Shown: positions 1-10,799 of the stretch, piece by piece | How positions within the stretch are numbered: the stretch's first letter is position 1 | Layout of the letters: each line of letters begins with the position of its first letter | From: Posidonia oceanica | Taxonomy: Eukaryota > Streptophyta > Magnoliopsida > Alismatales > Posidoniaceae | Direction of reading: 5' to 3' | Assembly (NCBI GenBank): GCA_037176725.1 | Contig: JAZBRS010000029.1 | Coordinates: forward strand, 123,723,001-123,787,000 | DNA length: 64,000 bases | Translations under genes and position numbers: made by a program | Notes under the pieces: model-generated | The model's database searches: none | What the model was told of the DNA's origin: nothing | What the model saw: only the letters and a program-made list of their open reading frames with translations

Positions 1-860
1 AGCAGAAGCTAAGGCGATGGCGACTGCAGTGGCTACTCATGATCAAGGAGGAGATCATGAAGTAGCACGGTGTTAACTTCCTCAAGGTCGTCCTTTACCC
101 TGAATGGCTTGCAAACGTTGTGCCAGTACCCAAAAAAGACGGACGAGTCCGCATGTGCATCGACTACTGGGACGTGAACAAGGCGAGTCCCAAGGATGAT
201 TTTCCACTGCCACACATTGACATTCTAGTCGACAACACTGCAGGGCAAAAAATGCTTTCTTTCATGGATGGCTTCTCTGGCTATAACCAGATCAGAATGG
301 CAGAGGATATGGAGAAAACATCATTCATCACCCTTTGGGGTGTCTTCTGCTACCAAGTTATGCCGTTTGGGCTGAAAAATGCTGGCACTACCTATTAGAG
401 GGCCATGACTGCACTGTTCCATGACCTCATGCATCAAGAGGTTAAGGTATACGTGGATGATATGAATGCAAGACCAAAGAGCCTGAGGATCACCTTGCCT
501 GCTTAAGAAAGCTCTTTGACCGCTTAAGAAAGTACAAGCTGCGCCTTAACCCCAGTAAATGTGTATTCGGGGTATCTTCTGGCAAGCTCCTGGGCTACAT
601 TGTTAGCCAAAGGGGGATTGAAGTGGACCCGATGAAAGTAAAAGCCATCGTGGATATGCCACCCCCCAGGACAGAGAAAGAAGTCCGAGGCCTGCTCGGA
701 CGCCTGTAGTATATCAGTCGGTTCATTGCGCAGCTCACGCCTATATGTGAACCGATCTTCAAGCTCCTAAAGAAGAATGCACAGATCAACTGGAGCAAGG
801 AGTGCCAAGCTGCCTTTGATAAAATCAAGCAGCTTCTGACCAAGCCTCCTGTGCTGGTCC
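1..860 (+). pseudogene. Reverse transcriptase, element A, disabled
   Basis: RT would copy element RNA to DNA. Visible motifs are PKKDGRVRMCIDY, DFPLPHID, SFMDGFSGYNQI (motif A aspartate), MPFGLKNAG and YVDD (450-461). The copy in element B aligns throughout. In-frame TAG codons at 63-65, 396-398 and 706-708 stand where B has CAG. A one-base deletion after YVDD shifts the frame, and one codon is missing in the AEDMEKT stretch. It is a decayed domain of a polyprotein. Confidence 0.9.
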
Positions 861-1262
861 CACCCACGCCGGGGAGACCTCTGCTTCTCTACCTCTCTAG
901 CACCTAGCATTCCATGGGCACCATCTTGGGCCAGCATGATGAATCTGGAAGAAAGGAGCATGCAATTTATTACCTAAGCAAGAAATTCAATGTTTGCGAA
1001 GCCAGGTATAGCACAATGGAGAAGACCTGCTTATCCCTCTTCTGGGCTGCACAGAAGCTGAGGCACTACATGATGGCATTTCTAGTCCAGCTCCTATGCC
1101 GACATGACCCCATCAAGTTCCTCTTCCAGAAGCCAGCAATGGTAGGCAAATGTGTTAAGTGGCAGGTATTGTTGTCTCAATACGACATCACCTTTGTCAC
1201 GCAGTGAGCCATGAAGGGCCAAGCCATGGCAGATCACCTTGCAGACTTTCCTTTGCCTGAGT
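861..1262 (+). pseudogene. RNase H (Ty3-type, connection region), element A
   Basis: This is the standard RNase H after RT, which removes the RNA template. Recognisable segments are GRPLLLYLSS, AIYYLSKKFN, MEKTCLSLFWAAQKLRHYM, DPIKFLFQKPA and KGQAMADHLADFPLPEYQPL. TAG at 905-907 replaces CAG of the B copy, and TGA at 1205-1207 replaces AAG. In the Tat lineage this first RNase H is usually accompanied by a second one, found next in the same order. Confidence 0.8.
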
Positions 1263-1329
1263 ACCAACCTCTCCAGACGCAGTTCCTGGATGAGGACATC
1301 CTCTTTGCAATGGAAGACTCTGAGGAGGA

Positions 1330-1745
1330 CCCTGAAGACTTAGAGCATTGGCAGTTGTACTTTGATGGCGCTGTCAACAAGAAGGGTCGAGGCATAGGCG
1401 TGGTGCTGACCACACCGCAGGGGCAGATGATCCCCTTTGCAAGGAAGCTGACCTTCAAATGCACTAATAATGAAGCAGAATATGAAGCATGCATTCTGGG
1501 ACTGAAGGTCGCGCTCAAGCATGAGGCACAGAAGCTGCATGTGCACGGCGAGCCATGCTGGTGATCTCCCAAGTGAATGGCGATTGGAGAACAAAGGATC
1601 CAAAGTTAGTGCCATATCACGAGCACCTGCTGAAGCTGATAGAACAATTTGCAAGCATCCGCTTCTCGTACATGAACAGGGCAAGGAATGCATATGCAGA
1701 TGCACTAGCAACCTTGGCGTCCTGGCTCAGTGTACCTAAAGACCG
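1330..1745 (+). pseudogene. Archaeal-type second RNase H (aRNH), element A
   Basis: A second RNase H fold follows the first. The catalytic-type motifs are LYFDGAVN (Asp), NNEAEYEA (Glu) and NAYADALATLA (Asp). The expected HGDAM motif is broken by a one-base deletion near 1550, so the third acidic residue is lost and the frame shifts. An aRNH between RNase H and integrase is known from plant Tat elements. The stretch to integrase holds a second frameshift near 1950. Confidence 0.82.
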
Positions 1746-1959
1746 AGCAATGGATGTATCAGTTACATGCATGGAGCAGCTTGTGCATTGCATGAGCATA
1801 GAGGAGGCCAATCCAGTAGAAGAGCAACCCTGGTATTGTGACATCAAAGCCTTCCTCGAGTCTGGCAGCCACCCGCCTGGCACCTCAACAGTAGATAGAA
1901 GAACTTTGGCGCGTCTGGCGTCGAAGTATGTGCTAGGGCAGGGCAGTTATACAAAAGAT

Positions 1960-3075
1960 CATACAGTCAGATGCTCCTGCGCTGCTTGAGCATGCAAGAG
2001 GCCGACACACTTATGCTCCAGGTTCATGCAGGGACTTGTGGTCCGCATATGAACGGTGTATTGCTGGCCAAGAAAATCATGTTGCAAGGCTACTTCTGGT
2101 CAACCATGGAGGCAGACTGCTGCCAGTTGTGTGTAGATGCCACAACTGCCAGATCCATGGCAATCTTATGCACGCACCCTCATAGGAATTGCATAGCATG
2201 TCCTCGCCATGGACCTTCTCCACCTGGGGGATGGATGTCATCGGCGCTATACGCCCTGCTGCATCGAATGGTCATCGCTTCATCTTGGTAGCGATAGACT
2301 ATTTCACTACGTGGGTGGAAGCAGCCTCCTACAAGGCGGTCATAACTGCGGTGACAGAGAGGTTTATCAGAAACAACATTGTCACCCGATATGGGGTCCC
2401 GCATGCAATCATCTCTAACAACAGCTCAAACTTTATCGCAAAGAGGATCGAGGAATACCTGCAGAAGCACCAGATCAAGCATCATAGATCCTCACCATAC
2501 CGACCGTAGATGAATGGAGCAGTGGAGTCTGCCAATAAAAACATTCTGAAAATAATGAAGAAGATGGTAGAAACCCACAAAGACTAGCACGATAAGCTCC
2601 CGTACGCGCTCTAGGCGTACAGGACATCAGTACGGACCTCGACAGGAGCTACCCCATACTCGCTGGCATATGGCATGGAGGCAGTGCTGCCTGTCAAAGT
2701 GGAGATCCCTTCGCTGCGAATCCTGCAAGAAGCAGAGCTGGAAGAAGCAGAATGGGTCGAGGACCGCTGCGCCGAGCTCAACCTGATTGACGAGCACAGA
2801 TTGCAAGCAATGCACAACGCTCGCTGCTACCAGAAGCGGATGGCAAGAGCATACCGGAAGAAGGTGCGGCCCAGGAGCTTCCAGCCAGGTGGCCTTGTCT
2901 TGCGAGCCATCTACCTGCCAGACGGTCTTGGCAAATTCCGACCCAACTGGCGTGGCCCCTTTGTGGTCAAGCAGGCATTCTCAGGCGGCACAGCAATTCT
3001 TGAGGACATGGACTAGACTGGGCAATCAGAGCCGGTCAATGCATGTTATCTCAAGAAATACTATCAGTAGACCAG
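1960..3075 (+). pseudogene. Integrase, element A, disabled
   Basis: Integrase would insert the DNA copy. The N-terminal zinc-binding part (VHAGTCGPHMNG) is followed by a frameshift that destroys the C-x2-C pair. The core has GMDVIG with the first Asp (2234-2236). The second Asp of the DDE triad is Asn (2417-2419, ISNN where B has ISDN). The Glu in GAVESANKN is at 2525-2527. A GPY/F-like end (FRPNWRGPFVV) closes it. TAGs at 2507, 2585, 2612 and 3014 stand where B has CAG or TGG. Confidence 0.88.
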
Positions 3076-4577
3076 CCCCTCCCTTGCAGAGCGTTCTCTC
3101 CCATCCTATCCTTTGCATTCTCACCGTCCTTATATGTCCTCCTGCATTCCAATCTTGTCCCTTGCATCCTCGCTCTCTCTGCATATATCCTCGCATTTCC
3201 ATCTCTTTCAGCATATCTCAAGCAGAAACCAAAAATTCCCAGCAAAAACTCATGCATTACATCTGGCCCGATGATGAAATCGGATGTGCTTGCCTGCTCT
3301 GGAAGGAGTCTACCCTGCCTCACCTGACACTACTTAGGCATCTTAGCTAGTGAGGGAGCCACCTTTCAAATGAGAACAGGCGAAATAACCAAACCCCTTA
3401 GGACTTGCACCTCCCGAGGGAGATAAAATGCTAGGGCGTGAGCAAGAATGTGAGCCACAAAAGAATATGTCTGAGCATGGGCATAAAAGAAAAAGGCAAA
3501 TAGAAGGCGAAGACAGAAGCAGGCCCTAGAGATAGAGGCGTGTAGCATAACCCTGTCCCTCCGAACTGCATCGGAGATGGTCCACCCTTTTGCACCTGGG
3601 AGCCCCAAATCCATCCCAAGCCTAGGCACCCATTACCTCTAAGCCTGGGATAGCAGAAGCTTGCAAAAAAGAAAAAAACAAAGGAAAAGAGAAAAAGAAA
3701 GCAAAAAAAGAAGCAAGCAAAGAAGGAGCAAAGACAAAAGTCAACTCCATAAAAAAGAAAAAGCAAGCAGCGCAATCCCATCCCTTACCTGTCTTAGAGA
3801 TGAGCAAAAGTTTGCGCCTGGGGAATCCATAAACCCTGCAGAGTCTAAACCTAGCAAGGCCTAGCGAGTAGCTCCCCAGCTTCAACCAGGTGCCCATTGC
3901 CTGCAAGTTAGGGATAGGGGAAACCTACATGCCAATGAGGGAGCCAAAAAGAAGCAAAAAAAGTGGGCGTAGGTCCTTGGGAGTTTGGTCCGGAGCCTGT
4001 CATCACCACCCACCACCCCTGCACTACAAATAACCCTTTCCTGAGTGCCACCAGCAAGTTAAGAGTTTGAGTAGAGTCCAGTGAGTCGGGGACCCCTCTC
4101 TTCCTCTGCAGCAGGCACTAAGCACTTCGTATGCTGAGGGCTACAGCATATAAGCAAGAACCATGCATACATTTACAGCATCTACCATAAACCATGCACA
4201 TAGCCGCGCATATCCAGCATAAACCATGCATGCATGCACAACATCAGTCATTCCTTCCTTCCATCTTCCCGCTCTGCAAAACTTGGCCCAGCGTTGAGAC
4301 AGTACTTCTACCAAGCATGCATCGACTGTCCTCAAGCTGCACTGGTCCAGAGCTCCGACCAACCACTTGCCCCAGCGGAGCTGCCCTTGTCTGAATGTGT
4401 TTAATATCTGCACTCTGAATGCTAACTATTAAACTTGCTAAACTGCTTTGCTAGCTTTGAAATCTGCATCTTTACCAGCCAGTGGTTGTATGCTTATACC
4501 TGATCTAATGATCTGCAACTCTGATTACAGGTACCTGAGGTTTCTGCACCAACAGCCTGCACTTTCTCTCCTGCACA
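3076..4577 (+). other. Non-coding spacer between integrase and ORF2, element A
   Basis: I see no gene. The block from about 3255 to 4135 aligns with 40395-41310 in B and 62665-63345 in D, so it is a conserved non-coding part of the family. It opens with a small stem, CCGAT (3268-3272) with ATCGG (3279-3283), followed by a shared TGCCTGCTCTGGAAGGAGT run. A purine-rich A-tract lies at 3662-3735. A shared CTGCAGCAGGCA sequence lies near 4120. Confidence 0.7.
4518..4535 (+). promoter_or_regulatory. Candidate 3' splice acceptor before ORF2, element A
   Basis: ATTACAG followed by GTACCTGAGG ends at 4530, 47 bases before the ORF2 ATG. The same arrangement (GGCTACAG followed by GTACTTGAAG) ends at 41949 in B, 43 bases before its ATG. 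A CAG at the same distance in both copies suggests ORF2 is read from a spliced RNA. I cannot confirm splicing. Confidence 0.4.
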
Positions 4578-5780
4578 ATGGGTTATCCTACTCTGGTCAC
4601 TCCCAAGCACTGCTCAGATGTCCTGCGAGAATGGGTTGATAAACTCACTAAAGCCGACCACGAGAAGCTACGCACCTGGGGCATTCCTTCCAAGCTTCTG
4701 AAGGCAGCAGACATGGAAGTAAGCCGACATCTCCTATGCACTGTAGCAAGGTTCTGGAAGCCAGTGCACCATGTCTTCCGCTTCGGCAGGACGGAGCTGA
4801 CTCCTACGCTGGAGGAGGTGCGCCGGATCTACGGCTTCTCTAAGATAATGGGACCTCCAATCTTCATGAGGCGCGACGGATACACTGCGGTCCTGAGCCA
4901 GCTGACTGGGCTCTCTACTAAAGGCTCCCAGCAAAGATTAATTTGCACCAACAGGCCCACGCCCCTGCTTCGCCTAGCATACTTTGATGCAGTTATGGAA
5001 AGGCGTGCTGAACTCAGAGATGAGCTGTGGCTCAGGGGATTCGTCACCCGCTTTCTAGGCGAACTGATCTTCACGCATGGCAAGATGAATGTTGCAATCG
5101 AGATTGCCAAGATTGCACTTGCAGTGGTGACCCGACAGATTGACCTGGCACCAGTCGTCCTTGCAGAGACATACCGCGGGCTAGACCACGTCGTACACCA
5201 CTGCCGCCAGTTCCACGGCTGCGGAGTACTTGTGCAAATCTAGCTAGCTGCACACCTGGAGATGGACCTCCTGTGCCCTCAGAGGCATGCTATTGAAACA
5301 TACTGCAGCAGTGGCCATGCAAGAACCATAAAGAGCATGCTAGAGGAGTATCAGAAGCTATCTGAGCTGACGGATGATGTAGTAACTTGGCGAATCATCC
5401 CATCCGCAGCAGAACCCTTCACCATCTTCTTCGATGCTCGCGATACACGGCTCGTGGTACTACCAGGATTCACCAAGTGTGTGGAGTACCACCTTATCCG
5501 GGTCATGCAGCAGTTTGGCTACCGGTAGGGCGCCTTCATTGATAGCACTATGCCCAAGCTGATGCAGACTTACCCGCTCAGCACAACAGCATCCACAACA
5601 GTGCTGGCAGACCTGATGCGGCATGGGGTGAAGTCTACAGACATTGCAGCTGTGAAGGGCTTAGGATGTACTTCTGAGTATGTCACTGAGGTGCAGGGAC
5701 TCTGGCCCCTCAACGAGATTCCTCCTAGCGCCCCTCAGTTCCCTGACTCCCGCCAAGCAAAGAAGGCTCGACATAACTAG
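4578..5780 (+). pseudogene. ORF2: plant mobile domain (PMD/DUF7745-like) protein, element A
   Basis: About 400 codons from ATG 4578. It resembles the plant mobile domain (aminotransferase-like) family: an ARFW...VFRFGRTELTPTLEEV segment, a helical ELWLRGFVTRFLGELIF segment, a REQ-poor middle ending GCGVLVQI, and PFTIFFDA...RVMQQFGYR near the C-terminus. PMD proteins are known both as host genes and as passengers of Ty3/gypsy and Mutator elements. Their biochemical role here is unknown. TAG at 5241-5243 (TGG in B) and TAG at 5526-5528 (TAA in B) break the frame. The B copy at 41993 aligns along the whole length. Confidence 0.75.
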
Positions 5781-6309
5781 GCATTTATGCAGTTGTTTGC
5801 TTGTATAGCTTTTCTTGAATCATGCTGTATCTTTTTTGGCCTACCAGAGGCGTGTAACCAGAGATTCACTCAATACAAAGACGTTTCGCGCCAATTGTTT
5901 GTGTTGCATGCCTTGCCTACTGCATATCTCTTCCTGCCAGGATGTTGTAGGACCCGCATCAAGCACTTCAAAGCATTAGCCCATGCAAGCAGCCTAAAGC
6001 AGCTCCGCAAGAAATCTAGAGCAGTTCCCTCCGCAAGCACCATGCAACCCGCAGCCTCAGTAGGGGAGTTGCAGCAAAGCTCCCCCTGCAGTCAACATGC
6101 ACGCAAGAACCGCTGCAGACCCATGCATCGCCGCAACCGCATTTGCCCAGGTCGCCCTGGGCTGGCATCCCCAACTGCTCGCCTAGCAAACGCGTTAGTT
6201 TTGTCTGCATTTCCCTTGCTTTTGATACTAGGGGCGCTCCGGCTGTCCCCTAGTATCATCCTTGATACCAGCGGCATCTTTTTAGCTACTCTTTGGTATC
6301 ACTCTCTCT
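5781..6309 (+). other. Start of the 3' untranslated region, element A
   Basis: No gene is seen. Strong inverted repeats sit at 6224-6234 (GATACTAGGGG) and 6247-6257 (CCCCTAGTATC), an 11-base stem with a 12-base loop. A third arm, GATACCAGCGG, at 6264-6274 can pair alternatively with the second. B has the same design at 43688-43710 and 44876-44903. Confidence 0.6.
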
Positions 6310-7900
6310 TTTTCCTTTCTTGCTTGCTTCATCGGGCAAGGACAAGCCTTTTTCCCTTTCCTGCTTGCTTCCTTGGGCGAGGACAAGCTCTTCTCTGACC
6401 CTGTATGCTCAAAGTCCTACCCTGTATCCTCGTGCGAGGATTAGCCCTTGTGTGGCTTCACTCCGTGCGGACGATGCCCACGCTTGCCCGCCTCCTTTCT
6501 TTTCCTGCTTGTCCTCAGGCGAGGATAAGTCTTTTTCCCTTTCTTGCTTGCCTCCTCGGGCGAGGACAAGCCCTTTTTCCTTTCGCATGACTCCACTCAG
6601 CGCGGATGAAGTCCTGCTCGCTTACTTCCTCGGGCGAGGACAAGCTTCTTTCTTCTGCCCCTCCTGCTTGTTTCCTTGGGCAAGGACAAGCCTTTTCCCC
6701 TTTTTGCGCGACTCTGCTCCATGCGAACGGAGTCCCGCCTACTTGCTTCCTCGGGCGAGGACAAGCTCTGCTTGGCTCTTTGTGGACAGAGCCCCTATCT
6801 GTTTCCTCGTGTGAGGATCAGACCCGCTTGCTTCCTCGGGCAAGGACAAGCCTTGTACAGCTCCGCGCGGATGGAGTTTCCCTGTTCCTCGGGCGAGGAT
6901 CAGGCCCGCTTACTCCTCGGCCGAGGATAAGCGTATGCGTGCCCTGCTTGCTTCCTCGGGCGAGAACAAGCTCTTCTCGGACCCCGTATGCTTGGAGTCC
7001 TGCCCTGTATCCTCGTGCGAGAATCAGCCCTTGCATGGCTTCGCTCCGTACGGACGACGCCCATGCTTGCCCTCCTCCTTTCTTTTCCTGCTTGTCCTCG
7101 GGCGAGGACAAGCCTTTTTCCTTTCTTGCTTGCTTCCTCGGGCGAGGACAAGCCTTTTTCTTTTCACGTGACTCCACTCCGTGCAGACGGAGTCCCACTC
7201 GCTTGCTTCCACGGGCGAGGACAAGCCTCTTTCTTCTGCCCCTCCTGCTTGTTTCTCGGGTGAGGACAAGCCTTTTTCCTTTTTTGCGTGGCTTCCCTCC
7301 GTGCGGACGGGGTCCTGCTTGCTTGCTTCCTCGGGCGAGGGCAAGCCTCTTTCTTCTTTCCCTCCTGCTTGTTTCCCCGGCCAGGGATGAGCCCCCTGGG
7401 CGACTTCGCTCCGTGCGAACGAAGTCCCCTGTCTATCCCCTTGGGCGAGGATCAGATTACTGCTTGCTTCCTCGGGCAAGGACAAGCCCCCCTTTGGATT
7501 CCGTCCACACGGAATCCCCCGCTTGCTTTCTCGGGCAAGGACAAGCCTTTGCCGTCTCCGTCCGCACAGAGACCGTGCTTGCTTCCTTGGGCGAGGACAA
7601 GCTCTTCTCGGACCCCGTATGCTCGGAGTCCTGCCCTGTATCCTCATGCGAGGATCAGCCCTTGCGTGGCCTCACTTCGTGCAGACGATGCCCACACTTG
7701 CCTCCCCCCTTTCTCTTCCTGCTTGCTTCCTCGGGCGAGGACAAGCTCTTCTCAGACCCCATATGCTTGGAGTCCTGCCCTATATCCTCGTGTGAGGATC
7801 AGCCCTTGCGTGGCCTCGCTCCGTATGGACAATGCCCACGCTTGCCTGCCCCCTTTCCCTTTCTTGCTTGTTTCCTCGGGCAAGGACAAGCTGCTTCTGT
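6310..7900 (+). repeat. Array of about 28 CCTCGGGCGAGG hairpin units, element A
   Basis: Units are 35 to 80 bases apart and have the plan GCTTG-nnn-CCTCG-gg-CGAGG-ac-AAGC, so each folds on itself. Variants keep pairing, for example CCTTG-gg-CAAGG near 6670. A second hairpin type alternates with it: GACTCC...GGAGTC around CTCCGTGCGGACGGAG. A third is ATCCTCG-tg-CGAGGAT. Because units lack stop codons, long open frames run through in all three phases. I treat these as artefacts of the repeat and not as protein. Confidence 0.85.
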
Positions 7901-7904
7901 TTCC

Positions 7905-8225
7905 CCTGTGGGCTGGCAGCCCTAACTGCTCGGTCGATAGCCGTCCAACTGTCTACCTCCTTTTTGCTTGTTGGGCTAGCAGCCCTAACTGCTTGGATGC
8001 AAAGCCCGTCAGTCTTGTCAGACGTCCCCTTTTGTGAGCTCGGACTAACCCCCGAATTCACGCATTGCATTGCAGCTTTCTTTGCATCCCTTCTACATCA
8101 GCATCGCATTCTTTTACTAACAGCATTGCATGGTAAATAGCTGCATCGGCATGCATGGCATCTGCATTAGCACGCATTGCATCAGCATCAGCATTCGCAT
8201 CTGCATCTACATTGTGGCTCTGAGT
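7905..8225 (+). repeat. GGGCTGGCAGCCC units and GCATT/GCATC-rich tract, element A
   Basis: Two copies of a motif begin GGGCTGGCAGCCCTAACTG near 7908 and 7973, each with a GGGCT/AGCCC stem followed by a CCGTC-containing tail. Relatives of it occur in the B LTR (29409) and repeatedly in the B 3' region. From about 8060 to 8215 the sequence is a degenerate GCATT/GCATC/GCA tract, also present at 45270-45520 in B. Confidence 0.65.
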
Positions 8226-8312
8226 CATGTTTTCCGGTGCATCCACCGGCTGAATGACTCGCGCCTACAGTCATTTGCGCTCCTACCGGCATCAGGTAGG
8301 GTGTCTTGTCTA

Positions 8313-8361
8313 CCCTGAGCAGCGGTCTCGCTACGCTTGACCTCGCTCAGGGAGGGGCATC
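8313..8361 (+). promoter_or_regulatory. Polypurine tract with hairpin, element A
   Basis: The LTR start TGTAGACACCCC at 8362 is directly preceded by AGGGAGGGGCATC, the expected plus-strand priming tract. A perfect 8-base stem, CCCTGAGC (8313-8320) with GCTCAGGG (8345-8352), has its right arm overlapping the tract. The same stem and tract occur before the B 3' LTR. Confidence 0.65.
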
Positions 8362-8530
8362 TGTAGACACCCCATTCTAACAGCCTGGACTTCTTTTGCA
8401 GGCTCGTGTGGACTCTAGAATGGCATTCTTTTTCCTAACCCCTTTTCTAACCCATTTCCAAGCCTAAAACCTTACCCAAACCCTAAAAGCCCAAGCCCAT
8501 GCCCATTTGCAGCTTTTGCCAACTGAGTGT

Positions 8531-10681
8531 GTTGGACGCTGGAATAGGCAGCGTCCAATGTTGGACGCGCCCTATGCTAGCGTCCAACGTTGGACGCTCT
8601 CTGCTTCAGCGTCCAATGGCTCGGTTGTAGCAGCGGCTACTCCGCCCCGTTCGGCTCACTGCCCGTCCACTCCACTACCTCCCCGCACTTACTACCCGTC
8701 CCCTCTTCCACTCCACGCCATCCACTACCTTCCAAAGCCAAGTTACTAGCCATCCCCTCCTCATCAGCACTAAAACCGCTCTCTTAGCCCTCACTGACTT
8801 CCGCCGCCCGCACCTGCCACCGCCTTGATCTCGCCGGCCCTCTGACAACACCCATGCCCTCTCCTGACATTCCTCGTGGCTTCCCCACACTCAAGAGCAC
8901 CTGCCACCACCTGCAATTGCCAGAATTCGGCCTGCAACCTTGACTACCCGCACTTGAACCAATGCCCAGCTGAACAAAACCGCAACTTCATGCCATTCCA
9001 GCACTCACCACACCAAGCCTAGAGAAAATTCGCCACCTCCGAGAGCAAGAGTGATCTCCCCTCTCCATCCTCGACCTGTCGCCGACCTCTCCGGTGCTTC
9101 CAGCAGCTCGTGCGACCTCGCCGGAGTAGCCTCTGCCGCGACATCTGCAACACCGGCAAGCAAGGTGGAACTGCCATTCCAGGCCGCCAAAAGGTATGCC
9201 CTCTATCCCCGTAGCTCTTGCATGCTAGGTAGCATGTTCCCATGCATTTTCGCAAAGTTTCGAATCCTTTTGGCCGCGATTCGTGGCCAGAAGGGAGTTC
9301 AGTGTGTTAGAGGCACTAGCTGGTGCGTCCAACGTTGGACGCGGCATAGGCCAGCGTCCAACACCCTGCTTTCCTCATCTTTTATTCTGATGCTTTCCAT
9401 GCTCTATTGTTAGCTTGTTTTTGCAAGTTCGTGTTGCATGCCTCCTTCATACGTTTTAGATACTATGCCATGCCTGTATCCATGCTTTGATCCATGCCTA
9501 AGTCTTTTTTTGCAAGATTTAAGTATGTTTGCTTCCTGCCTGCGTTGGACGCCTAGGTGAGCCGCGTCCAACGTTGGACGCTGGTTCACCTAGCATCCAA
9601 CACCCCTGTTAGCTATAACTTGCTGCCATGCTTACACTATGCCTATTTTTTATGCTTATTCATGATCCATGCTTGCTTAGAGATGCCTAGCCCCTATGGC
9701 AACCATGCTTAGGTTTGCTAATATCTTTTTAAGTTGCATGCTCCTTTTTGCAAGTTTTTAATCTTTTATTTCCATGCATATCTTTCCTCTCTTACTTTCC
9801 ATGAGTTGAATGCTTGCTGTGGATGTTCTTTTTTTGCTCTGGTATGTCTCAGTAGCTTGCATGCATATAGGTGGGGTTAGAGCTGAGCTCCCCCTTTAGT
9901 ATAGGTAAGTTGGCATTCTGCAGGCGTTGGACGCCAGAGGCTTCAGCGTCCAACGTTGGACGCTGCTGTCTCCAGCGTCTAACGTCCCTACTCCTTTGCA
10001 TGCTTTTGGATGCTTGCATAGTGCTTTAATCTATTTGCTTACATGCCTCCTGTGGTTCCATGCATGCTTAGCTTCCTTTGCAACTGTTCTTCAGCCTTCA
10101 TTAGATCATTTGCTATTTTATGCAAGCTTTTTGTGTGTTGTGCCTCCCAGGGCGTTGTACGCTGCTGGTGTAGGCGTCCAACATTGGACACCGGCCTAGC
10201 TCACGTCCAACGTTCTAGTTGTGCCTCTGGCCTGGCACATGCTGCAGTTGGTAAGTTTCTGGCTTTTTGTGTGATCCCATGCTTGTATGCTCATTCTGTG
10301 CTCATCTCCAGTAGCCCAAATGCATGTCCCCATTTTTATTTTGCCTTTTGTATGCTCCCTCATCTTGCTGTCTTCTAGCCTATGTTAGACGCCTGTCCCT
10401 CTGGCATCTAACGTTGGATGCCATGCTCACTGGCGTCCAACAACCTGCTTGCTTTGATCCTTGATCCTAGCTTGCCCCCTGCTCTGATTCCTCCTCTAAT
10501 CCTCTGTTAGGTTAGTCCTGTATGTCATGCACCCATTTAGCTGCATTCATGCAGCTGTATTGCATCCATATAGCTAGAATGCATTGTTTTCTAAAAACTG
10601 CATGCTGTCTGCCTTCAGCAGTTGTTGGACGCCAGCAGTGGCAGCGTCCAACGTTGGACACCGCTGTTGCCAGCGTCCAAT
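8531..10681 (+). repeat. Seven GTTGGACGC/GCGTCCAAC inverted-repeat modules, LTR A
   Basis: Modules lie at 8531-8616 (three half-units), 9306-9362, 9544-9601, 9926-9983, 10154-10211, 10384-10441 and 10624-10681. A standard module is 58 bases: two 29-base halves, each a 9-base arm, about 11 variable bases and the complementary 9-base arm. The centre forms GCGTCCAACGTTGGACGC. In 9544-9601 the two variable spacers are themselves nearly reverse complements, so the whole module is close to one long palindrome. Confidence 0.9.
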
Positions 10682-10799
10682 GCTTGCAGTTGGTTAGATT
10701 TGATTTTTAAAATGCTGATCTTGTTTTGTTCGCCGATTTCCGCGTTTTATCGCTTCTAATACCTACTGCAACCCCTATGCATGCTGCCTAACCCTTGTT

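Noticed and set aside
6606..7925. 439-codon open frame through the A 3' array
   Set aside because: All three phases are long and open here because the hairpin unit has no stop codons. The protein is only SGEDK, CFLGRGQA or PRARTS repeats, with no counterpart in B.
9051..9413. 120-codon ORF in LTR A (and similar LTR ORFs at 23012-23314, 26401-26825, 57713-58102)
   Set aside because: GC-rich LTR parts give open frames on both strands. No conserved protein motif is seen, and reading frame is not kept between related LTRs.
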